Of a stretch of 64,000 nt of DNA, positions 38,726 to 45,681 are shown one piece after another. The notes beneath the pieces are model-generated. The model saw nothing but the letters and a program-made list of their open reading frames with translations. It was not told where the DNA came from and made no database searches. The DNA comes from Halobacillus salinarum (GTDB taxonomy: Bacteria > Bacillota > Bacilli > Bacillales > Halobacillaceae). How positions within the stretch are numbered: position 1 is the stretch's first letter; the number at the start of each line of letters is the position of its first letter. The position numbers and the translations under genes are program-made. The stretch is taken from positions 2,976,001 through 3,040,000 of the forward strand of contig NZ_CP095073.1 in assembly GCF_022919095.1 (NCBI RefSeq). The letters are read 5' to 3'.

Positions 38726-39169
38726 ATGAACTTGATGAAAGCTTTGTATCAGTACGGGATAACTAGTAATCCTGAGATTACGGTGAACGGAAAAAAAGCA
38801 GGGATCATGGATTGCATCAGCTTTTATTTACAGAATTCAAAAGCTGGTCAATCTACCACCTTATTTGGCTACGCTCTTCACGTAGAAGTAATCGGATGCG
38901 TCAGCGGCAAAAAAATTAAGCATACCCTCACTCATACTCATCCAAGCTCAGATGGGTCTGTCAGTGGCTGGGAAGGATTGAGAGCCTATACTAGAAATGT
39001 AGGAATACCAATGGCTATTGCCGTGGATCAAATAGCTTCTGGAAAAGTCGCCGCTAATGGCGTCGTCATTCCAGAATACGCCTTTCAGCCGAGCATTATT
39101 TTTAAAGAATTAAAAAAAAGAAAGATTCAAATTCATGAAACGATCGAGTCTTTAGATTTGGTCCATTAG
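38726..39169 (+). CDS. Saccharopine-dehydrogenase-like oxidoreductase, 3' part (frameshifted)
   Basis: The C-terminal domain of the same protein, in another frame; homology actually begins at about 38567, before this ATG. The domain (TTLFGYALHVEVIGCVSGKK... GIPMAIAVDQIASGKVAANGVVIPE) is the usual saccharopine dehydrogenase C-terminal fold. No ribosome site precedes the ATG. It should be read with the 5' part as one gene spanning 37998-39169. Confidence 0.75.
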   Translation: MNLMKALYQYGITSNPEITVNGKKAGIMDCISFYLQNSKAGQSTTLFGYALHVEVIGCVSGKKIKHTLTHTHPSSDGSVSGWEGLRAYTRNVGIPMAIAVDQIASGKVAANGVVIPEYAFQPSIIFKELKKRKIQIHETIESLDLVH

Positions 39170-39241
39170 GTCCAGCGAGCTGTTCACTGCTCTCGTTTGG
39201 CGATACAATGGATTTAAACGTTATCGAGGAGGGAAGGCGTT

Positions 39242-40036
39242 TTGTCATTAGTAGCGGAAGAAAGAAAAAAAGAAATTTTAGATTTGATGGATAAAAATGG
39301 AAAAGTCAAGGTAAGCGATTTGGCAGCTCAATTGGATGTTTCAACGGAAACAATCCGGCGTCACTTAGACGATCTTGAAAATGAAAATAAATTAAAAAAA
39401 GTATATGGGGGTGCAATCCCAGTCCCTCATAAAACCGAACCTCCTCATTATGAGCGTGCAGCCATTAGATCGGAAGAAAAGAACTACATTGGGAAAATTG
39501 CCGCAGCTTGCGTCCAAGATTATGATGTAATTGTCATCGATGAAGGCAGCACCCCATTGCAAATGATTCCCTATTTAAAACATAAGCTCAGTCTGACGAT
39601 TATGACCTGCTCTATCCCCGCCCTGTATTCGTTAATAGAATCAACAAAGCGTCATGAACTTGATGCAAAAATTATTTTCATAGGCGGAGAAGTGAGTACG
39701 GAACATTTAAGAATTTCCGGTCCGATTGCAGAGAAGATGATGGAAGACTTTTTTGTAAATAAAGCCTTTATAGCTACAGACGGAGTTGATCTAAACCACG
39801 GAGTAACAAGTTATGACCCTAATAAAGCTTTGTTTACCAGGAAATTAATCGAACAGTCCCAGGAAACCTATATTTTAGCAGATCATTCTAAAATCGGGTG
39901 CCGGACTTACGTAAAAATGGCTGACTTAGAAGACGTTTTTGCAGTCGTCAGTGACCTTCCCGCACCCGAGGAATGGATCGCTTCCCTCAATCATATGAGT
40001 ACGAAATGGCTGTCCAATGAAAAGAAAAATGAATGA
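39242..40036 (+). CDS. DeoR-family transcription regulator
   Basis: A 264-residue repressor-type protein: an N-terminal winged HTH (VKVSDLAAQLDVSTETIRRHL, about residues 21-41), then a DeoR effector domain of the sugar-phosphate isomerase fold (VIDEGSTPLQMIPYL, IGGEVSTEH, ADHSKIG). It starts at TTG after GAGGAGGG. It is the last gene of the phosphonate block and is the natural candidate to control it, with a phosphorylated or phosphonate intermediate as inducer (inference). Confidence 0.85.
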   Translation: MSLVAEERKKEILDLMDKNGKVKVSDLAAQLDVSTETIRRHLDDLENENKLKKVYGGAIPVPHKTEPPHYERAAIRSEEKNYIGKIAAACVQDYDVIVIDEGSTPLQMIPYLKHKLSLTIMTCSIPALYSLIESTKRHELDAKIIFIGGEVSTEHLRISGPIAEKMMEDFFVNKAFIATDGVDLNHGVTSYDPNKALFTRKLIEQSQETYILADHSKIGCRTYVKMADLEDVFAVVSDLPAPEEWIASLNHMSTKWLSNEKKNE

Positions 40037-40107
40037 ATCGACTTCCTTTTTTATCAATGACCTGTTAAGATAACACCCATACAAAATTTTTGAATAATTG
40101 AATAGTT

Positions 40108-40252
40108 CTTATCAAGAGAGGCCGAGGAAAGGGTCCGGTGACGCCTCAGCAACCTGTATATGACAAGGTGCTAATTCCCGCAAGTGAGTAAACTTGAAAG
40201 ATAAGAAGCGGCCATACTTACTCTTAAGTCTCTTCTTATTTCGAAGAGGCTT
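40108..40252 (+). promoter_or_regulatory. SAM-I (S-box) riboswitch
   Basis: P1 is CTTATC/GATAAG (40108, 40200). Conserved core: AGAGAGGCCGAGG, CCGGTGACGCCTCAGCAACC, AAGGTGCTAATTCC and CTTGAAAGATAAG. A terminator AAGTCTCTTC/GAAGAGGCTT with a T-run (40226-40256) is the expression platform. SAM binding should switch off the MetE-like gene. Confidence 0.93.
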
Positions 40253-40276
40253 TTATTTATGAAGGAGAGGATTGAC

Positions 40277-41386
40277 ATGTCGATTAGTACAGTAACAGCC
40301 CCTTTTCGAGGAGATCACGTTGGAAGCTTTCTGCGCCCAGAGAGCATTAAAGAAGCAAGAAAAAAATATTTCAACAATCAAATTTCTTCGGATGAATTAA
40401 CAACTATTGAAAATGAAGAAATTATTAAGCTCGTCGAAAAACAAAAACAGGCAGGATTAAAATCAGTGACAGACGGAGATCTTCGTCGTGAGTGGTGGCA
40501 TTTTGACTTTTTAGAAAGTCTTGACGGAGTAGAGGAATACAAGGCTGATTCAGGCATCCAATTTAAGGGAGTAGAAACAAAAGCTCGTGCCATAAGGGTC
40601 GTGGACACTGTAGATTTTACTACTCACCCGATGATTGATCATTATAAGTTTTTACACTCAATTGCAGGGGATCAACACGTGCCTAAGTTCACAATTCCAA
40701 GCCCTAATATGCTGCTTGCCAGAGGGAACATTAATAAAGATGTTTACAATCAGGAAGAAGACCTGCTGGCAGACTTAACGAAAGCTTACCAAAAAGCTAT
40801 TCAAGCTTTTTACGATGCAGGCTGCCGCTATTTACAGCTGGACGATACATCCTGGGCAGGTTTTTTCTCAGACGAAGGAATTCAAAAAATGAAAGACCGT
40901 GGACAGGATCCGGACAAAATGAGAAAGTTGTTTGTACGGGCTGTTAATGATTCCATAGCCAAGCGTCCAGATGATATGGTGATTACGATGCATATCTGCC
41001 GTGGGAATTTCCGCTCTACGTATATGACTTCCGGTGATTACGAAGCTGTAGCCAGCGCAATTTTCGGCCAGTTAAATGTCAATGGACTTTTCCTTGAATT
41101 TGATGATGAACGCTCAGGAGGATTCGAGCCTCTTCGGCATGTAAATAGAGATGATCTTTTCATAGTCCTCGGGCTTATCACTTCAAAAACCGGAGAACTT
41201 GAGAACAAAGACCGTATCAAACAACGCATCGAAGAAGCAGCCAGCTATGTTCCTTATGAACAACTCTGCTTAAGCCCTCAATGTGGATTTGCTTCCACTG
41301 AAGAAGGAAATGTTCTAACGGAAGAAGAACAATGGGCTAAAATCCGTCACGTAGTAGAAATTGCAGAAGACGTTTGGGGAAAATAA
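40277..41386 (+). CDS. MetE-like methionine synthase family protein (YxjG/YxjH type)
   Basis: A 369-residue single-domain protein matching the catalytic half of cobalamin-independent methionine synthase, as in B. subtilis YxjG/YxjH, both known S-box genes. Motifs are RGDHVGSFLRP at the start, VTDGDLRREWW, CRYLQLDDTSWAGFF, HICRGNFRS and LCLSPQCGFAS with the zinc-ligand Cys. It presumably transfers a methyl group in methionine recycling; the donor is not established by sequence. The ATG at 40277 follows AAGGAGAGG. Confidence 0.9.
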   Translation: MSISTVTAPFRGDHVGSFLRPESIKEARKKYFNNQISSDELTTIENEEIIKLVEKQKQAGLKSVTDGDLRREWWHFDFLESLDGVEEYKADSGIQFKGVETKARAIRVVDTVDFTTHPMIDHYKFLHSIAGDQHVPKFTIPSPNMLLARGNINKDVYNQEEDLLADLTKAYQKAIQAFYDAGCRYLQLDDTSWAGFFSDEGIQKMKDRGQDPDKMRKLFVRAVNDSIAKRPDDMVITMHICRGNFRSTYMTSGDYEAVASAIFGQLNVNGLFLEFDDERSGGFEPLRHVNRDDLFIVLGLITSKTGELENKDRIKQRIEEAASYVPYEQLCLSPQCGFASTEEGNVLTEEEQWAKIRHVVEIAEDVWGK

Positions 41387-41389
41387 TGG

Positions 41390-41428
41390 TGTGCAGCTGC
41401 CTAGTTAACGATTAGGCAGCTGTTTATT
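41390..41428 (+). terminator. Terminator of the MetE-like gene
   Basis: GCAGCTGCCTA/TAGGCAGCTG stem followed by TTTATTTTTC. Confidence 0.8.
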
Positions 41429-41582
41429 TTTCTTTGCGCTTATTGATACAGGCCTGCTCAAGAAGAATAGGAGCAACATTTGTTATTCAGTCATTCGGTG
41501 ACTCATACATCAACTCGTTTCCCTAAAGAATTCCTTTCATGAAAAAGAAAAAGCTCCCTTTATGCTGTATGGAAAGTATCAT

Positions 41583-41906
41583 TTATCCTTTTTTCCCCCC
41601 CAAGCTTCCTGAACGGTGGCTGGATAATTCTAAAGCAAAAGGATAAATCAGCACCACACTTATAAAAGAGCCTGCGAAAGCGGAAATGACTATTCTCATT
41701 AAAGATAAATGAAGAATGTTCGCAAGGATCAGGATAAGAATCCAGACAGGTAATGTTAACGTTACAAAACGTTGAGAGGAACCCACGGTCTGGAATTGAG
41801 CAGCCCCGCAATAGATACACTTCTGCCCTTGTCTATTTATTATAAAAAAGCTCTTTATCACTTCTTTGTAAGGCCATTTTCTACCACAGCATTGACAAAT
41901 AGGCAT
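41583..41906 (-). CDS. CXXC-20-CXXC zinc-finger membrane protein
   Basis: A 107-residue protein with a paired zinc motif (CQCCG... 20-odd residues ...CIYCG, residues 4-35) followed by two membrane segments (about 47-90). This matches the small Bacillaceae 'CXXC-20-CXXC' family of unknown function. The start at ATG 41906 follows TTAGGAG; the longer frame has no site. Confidence 0.75.
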   Translation of the reverse strand: MPICQCCGRKWPYKEVIKSFFIINRQGQKCIYCGAAQFQTVGSSQRFVTLTLPVWILILILANILHLSLMRIVISAFAGSFISVVLIYPFALELSSHRSGSLGGKKG

Positions 41907-42058
41907 AAAAAAACTCCTAACACACAATAATAATTACCTTAATTTGTAAATTCCCTCTCTTATTGTAAAATAAACCAAAAAAGGTACCTCTCCGATTGAA
42001 GAGGCACCTGGATGCACGACCCTATTCATTTATCTATGTTCATCTACTTTTCGAGGTT

Positions 42059-42493
42059 TTACTCAAATATTCGCGTGTTTGTCATAATAATCAAGGCGAC
42101 AAGTATAAAGATAAACGTACTCCAATTAAAAATGCTTAGTTTTTGGGCATTTGCTTTTAAGCTATCTTCCGGAGCTTCTGCCCGAAGGATCCGTTTGAAA
42201 TTTCTTTGAATCATTCCTATCGTTGCTCCTAATAGAAATAGAAGAGCGAGAGCTGACACCGTCCATAATAAGGAAGGAGACCGGGAATAATGCCAAACCA
42301 GCCAGCTTCCTGAAAGAAGCAGCAGCACAAGGGCGTAATGACCGGTTCGGCAATAACTAATGATACCGCGAAGAAACCCATGAAGTTCCTCTCTGCGACA
42401 AGTGAACAGGGGCTTCATTAAAAAAGGAAGGATTAGAAAACTACCTAATAATACTGCACTAAGTACATGAATAAATATAATGGCTTGATACAT
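42059..42493 (-). CDS. Four-helix membrane protein (DUF2269/CopD-like)
   Basis: A 144-residue integral membrane protein with four hydrophobic segments. The N-terminal HVLSAVLLGSFLILPFLM stretch with its His resembles DUF2269/CopD-like small membrane proteins. The family call is tentative. The start is ATG 42493, six bases after GGAGGAG. Confidence 0.65.
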   Translation of the reverse strand: MYQAIIFIHVLSAVLLGSFLILPFLMKPLFTCRREELHGFLRGIISYCRTGHYALVLLLLSGSWLVWHYSRSPSLLWTVSALALLFLLGATIGMIQRNFKRILRAEAPEDSLKANAQKLSIFNWSTFIFILVALIIMTNTRIFE

Positions 42494-42597
42494 ATTGATC
42501 TCCTCCACATCAGCACTTTTAGCTCATTAAACTTGGTTGATGAAACTTTTTCCCCGATTATTACGTAGTGTTAGGTAAAGGCTAAGGAGTGAAGCAA

Positions 42598-42678
42598 ATG
42601 AATATCGCCGTTTGGGTCGCCGTCTTTATAGCCATTTTTGCAGGGGTTTATTATTCTTCCAATGAAAAAAAGAAATAA
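42598..42678 (+). CDS. 26-residue small membrane protein
   Basis: A complete short gene: AAGGAG site, seven-base gap, ATG, then a single hydrophobic helix (VWVAVFIAIFAGVYY) and a charged tail NEKKK. It fits the many one-helix micro-proteins of Bacillaceae. Not recognised. The nearest downstream terminator is at 42762. Confidence 0.55.
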   Translation: MNIAVWVAVFIAIFAGVYYSSNEKKK

Positions 42679-42761
42679 TCATGTCCATCAGTATACTATT
42701 CCTGACTAATAACCGTAACAGGATCTTTTGGAAAAACGACAACTGTCATGAAAAAGTCACA

Positions 42762-42799
42762 AACCAGCACTCTCTATGTTTAAGAGAGTGCTGGTTTAA
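42762..42799. terminator. Bidirectional terminator
   Basis: ACCAGCACTCTCT/AGAGAGTGCTGGT, 13 bp perfect stem, between convergent genes. Confidence 0.85.
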
Positions 42800-42809
42800 T
42801 GGATCACAC

Positions 42810-43274
42810 TTAGTTGAGTTCGATAATCATTTTTGATAGATTTCTAATGATATCCCCGCGGCTGATTACTCCTGTGACTACTCCTGAGTCATTTAACACA
42901 GGCAGTTTCTTAAAATGGTGTTGAGAAAATAACCGTACAGCCTGCTCAAACTCCTCGTCTTCACGAATGATATAAAGATGCTTCGTTCGCATGGCTTCTT
43001 CTACCTGGTCGTTGATTTTTTCTGCCAGCACTTCTTTTTCCGTCTGGCCTTCTTCCACATATACGGTGTAAAATAAATCGTGGACCGCTTCTTCTTTTGG
43101 TGAAAGGTAACGAATCACATCCCCATCACTGACCATTCCAAGAAGTTCCTCTTTTTCATTGACTACAGGTACGCCTCCAATCCGGTGCTTAACAAGTATG
43201 CGAAGTAACTCTTTTAAAGAAGTTTGCGGGTGAACATGAATGACATCATGAATCATAAATTCTTTCACTAACAT
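42810..43274 (-). CDS. CBS-domain pair protein
   Basis: A 154-residue protein made of two CBS domains in tandem: VKHRIGGVPVVNEKEELLGMVSDGDVIR and FSQHHFKKLPVLNDSGVVTGVISRGDIIR. Such pairs bind adenine nucleotides and act as sensors. An AcuB-like or general signalling role is possible; nothing around it decides. It lies 31 bp after the MFS gene and may be co-transcribed. Confidence 0.85.
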   Translation of the reverse strand: MLVKEFMIHDVIHVHPQTSLKELLRILVKHRIGGVPVVNEKEELLGMVSDGDVIRYLSPKEEAVHDLFYTVYVEEGQTEKEVLAEKINDQVEEAMRTKHLYIIREDEEFEQAVRLFSQHHFKKLPVLNDSGVVTGVISRGDIIRNLSKMIIELN

Positions 43275-43305
43275 GTTTATTTCCTCCCCCTCTTATGTTG
43301 GTTCC

Positions 43306-44523
43306 TCAATGAACTTCTACATCGTCTACGTGATGAACATGCTGCTGGTTTACAAAAACAAATACAACTGAAATCAATACAAACACTCCCCCTACAATAA
43401 ACGGGAGATTAGGTGAATACCATTCAGCTAGTTTCCCAGCAAGAAACGGCGCAATCGCTCCACCGATAAAGCGTAGAAAACTGTAAGCTGCTGATGCCGT
43501 TGACCGCTCAATCGGCGCAGCATTCATCACGGCTGTAGTAATTAAAGTATTATTATTCCCTAACAAAGCCCCAGCAAACACCACACAAGCTATAATCACC
43601 CACTGTGTAGACGTCCAGATTCCCATTACAATCAACACGAGGGCAAACAAAGTAAGCATCGTACACATTGAGGAGATGGTTCCGTATTTCTTTTGCAGCT
43701 TTGGTGCCATAAAGACTGACGTGACCGCCAGGAGTACTCCCCAACCAATGAAGACTAATCCAATCCCGTGTTCATCCAGACCCATCACAAACGGGGCATA
43801 AGCTAATAATGTAAAAAAACCGAAGTTATACAGACATGCTGTCAACCCAAATACTACAATCGAACGGTGCTTCATAGCTCGAAAAGGATCCAGAATCGAC
43901 GTGCGGGTTCCTTTGGTTGAATGACTGCTTGCATCACCAGCCGGCATAAGCGTAATTAGGAAAATAAAACCGATGACCATAAGTACTCCTACTCCAATGA
44001 ATGGACCTCTCCAAGTCATTCCTCCTAAAAAACCTCCCAAAAGAGGGCCTACAGAGATACCTAAACCAATCGCTGCTTCATATAAAATAACTGCTTTTGC
44101 CGTGCCATTATTTGAAAGTGTAACAATTGCTGTCAGCGCTGTAGCTACGAAGAGGGCATTTCCAAAACCCCAGCCTCCTCGCAGCCCCACAATTGTCCAA
44201 ACATCATTTGAAAGACCACCTAATGTAGAAAATAAAGCGATGACCACTACTCCAGAAATTAACGTCATTTTTGTACCAAATTTAGATGATATAACGCCGG
44301 TTACGAGCATCGCTACCGCCATAACGGCATTATAGCTTGTAAACAGCAAAGTTACTTCACTTGGAGTAGCATCCAGTTGAGATGCAATGGCTGGCAGAAT
44401 AGGATCTACAAGACCAAGCCCCATAAAAGCAATAATACAAGCAAAAAAAACAGCCCAGACAGCTTTCGGCTGTTTATTATGCTGGGCATCCTCCATAGCT
44501 GCATGGCTTGTCATCGATGACAT
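43306..44523 (-). CDS. MFS efflux transporter
   Basis: A 405-residue major facilitator of the 12-helix drug/proton antiporter type. The start region LGLVDPILPAIASQLDATPSEVTLLFTSYN and the motif C-like stretch GLGISVGPLLGGFLGG are characteristic. A His-rich C-terminus (HVHHVDDVEVH) might bind metal. It is 6 bp downstream of a MerR regulator, an arrangement like yfmP-yfmO of B. subtilis. The exported compound is unknown. Confidence 0.88.
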   Translation of the reverse strand: MSSMTSHAAMEDAQHNKQPKAVWAVFFACIIAFMGLGLVDPILPAIASQLDATPSEVTLLFTSYNAVMAVAMLVTGVISSKFGTKMTLISGVVVIALFSTLGGLSNDVWTIVGLRGGWGFGNALFVATALTAIVTLSNNGTAKAVILYEAAIGLGISVGPLLGGFLGGMTWRGPFIGVGVLMVIGFIFLITLMPAGDASSHSTKGTRTSILDPFRAMKHRSIVVFGLTACLYNFGFFTLLAYAPFVMGLDEHGIGLVFIGWGVLLAVTSVFMAPKLQKKYGTISSMCTMLTLFALVLIVMGIWTSTQWVIIACVVFAGALLGNNNTLITTAVMNAAPIERSTASAAYSFLRFIGGAIAPFLAGKLAEWYSPNLPFIVGGVFVLISVVFVFVNQQHVHHVDDVEVH

Positions 44524-44529
44524 ATTTCA

Positions 44530-44958
44530 TTACTCCTTTTCATAGTTCGCTATTGCCTTACAAACACGATGATAATAATCATCGGTATTGTCTTTGATAT
44601 CTTGAATTTTTTTCAATTTGTCATGGACCATTTCTCGTTCTCTTTCAAGAATTTTCTTGAAGTTGTATAGCTTTTCCAGCTTCACCTTTGTGTCTTGGGT
44701 TTGCTTAATATCTTCCAGATTAAGGGAAACCTCTTCCCTAATCTCCACAAAATCACGGACTTCCTCCAAAGAAATTCCAAGCACTTCGCGGGCGTTCACA
44801 ATTTGATTCAGCCGGTTAATATGCTGGGCATTATACGTCCGATATCCACCATCCGTTCGTGCTGCTGGAAACAGCAATCCGATTTCTTCGTAATACCGAA
44901 TGGTTCTTTTAGTTAAACCTGACTTTCTAGCCACCTCATCTATTTTATATTCAGCCAT
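44530..44958 (-). CDS. MerR-family regulator
   Basis: A 142-residue MerR protein: winged HTH (KIDEVARKSGLTKRTIRYYEEIGLL) at 5-29, the GGYRTYN wing, then a long coiled coil for dimerisation. No Cys pair of metal-sensing MerR proteins is visible, so the signal is probably organic. It resembles YfmP. It is co-transcribed with the MFS exporter and is probably autoregulated through the palindrome at 45010. Confidence 0.88.
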   Translation of the reverse strand: MAEYKIDEVARKSGLTKRTIRYYEEIGLLFPAARTDGGYRTYNAQHINRLNQIVNAREVLGISLEEVRDFVEIREEVSLNLEDIKQTQDTKVKLEKLYNFKKILEREREMVHDKLKKIQDIKDNTDDYYHRVCKAIANYEKE

Positions 44959-44994
44959 AAAACATCCCCTTTCTTCATTAATAACTATCCATAA

Positions 44995-45023
44995 ATTATA
45001 TGCTTCTTTAACATTTACGTCAA
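44995..45023 (-). promoter_or_regulatory. Promoter of the MerR-MFS operon
   Basis: On the minus strand, -35 TTGACG and -10 TATAAT with a 17 bp spacer. This normal spacing differs from the stretched 19-20 bp spacers of activated MerR promoters. Confidence 0.75.
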
Positions 45024-45033
45024 CGTTAATGTT
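45010..45033. promoter_or_regulatory. Candidate MerR operator palindrome
   Basis: AACATTTACGT and ACGTTAATGTT, complementary at 10 of 11 positions, with CA between. It is centred over the -35 element, so repression is likely. Confidence 0.6.
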
Positions 45034-45049
45034 TTACGCTTCTATTCAT

Positions 45050-45080
45050 AAAAAACCCCGGGGATCCCCAGGGTTATAAG
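45050..45080 (-). terminator. Terminator of the DUF3189 gene
   Basis: AACCCTGGGG/CCCCGGGGTT palindrome followed on the minus strand by TTTTTT. Confidence 0.8.
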
Positions 45081-45084
45081 ATCG

Positions 45085-45597
45085 TTATATTTTATACTGC
45101 TGGTTATCCAATACTAAGATTTTATCTTTCATGTTCTCTTTTGCTTCTCGTTTCGTATTTTGTACTAAATCATAAATTAATGGAGCGTTTCGCTTTGCCC
45201 CTTTAACTAACAGCGGTACTCCTAAGAAATCCAACCCCAGCCCCCTGGACAAGCCGCCCCCTATGGTCATCACAAATGGAACTGTTGGAGAAGTGTTAGA
45301 AAAAACAATTTGTTCATCCATTTTAAACAAATCGAACAACAGCATACCAAACTCTTTCAAAGCGGGCACGACGAGCTTGGAGGATTTTCTTCCTAAGGTA
45401 TAAACCGGGTTTCCCTCTGAATCATTTCCATGATGGATTAACCTGCCAAAATCCTTTTTTGTCAATTGGTTAAAGTAAGGAATAGATAGTACCTCTTCTT
45501 TTGTTAGTTCTTTTTCCGGAGCTACTAATTCCAGATGAAAGGCAGCAGCCATGGAAGTCGTATGAGTTCCCCCGTAATCATTGTAGATAAATATCAT
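45085..45597 (-). CDS. DUF3189 family protein
   Basis: A 170-residue soluble protein. The MIFIYNDYGGTHTTSMAAAFHL start with a nucleotide-binding-like glycine-rich turn is characteristic of the DUF3189 family found in Firmicutes. Function is unknown. It stands alone between two terminators or promoters. Confidence 0.8.
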   Translation of the reverse strand: MIFIYNDYGGTHTTSMAAAFHLELVAPEKELTKEEVLSIPYFNQLTKKDFGRLIHHGNDSEGNPVYTLGRKSSKLVVPALKEFGMLLFDLFKMDEQIVFSNTSPTVPFVMTIGGGLSRGLGLDFLGVPLLVKGAKRNAPLIYDLVQNTKREAKENMKDKILVLDNQQYKI

Positions 45598-45681
45598 AAC
45601 ATCCCTGCTTTTTTATCGATGGTCTGAAAAATAGTGTTCTCTATATTGCAGGAAATTATTCGTCAATAACAAGTTCTCCCC

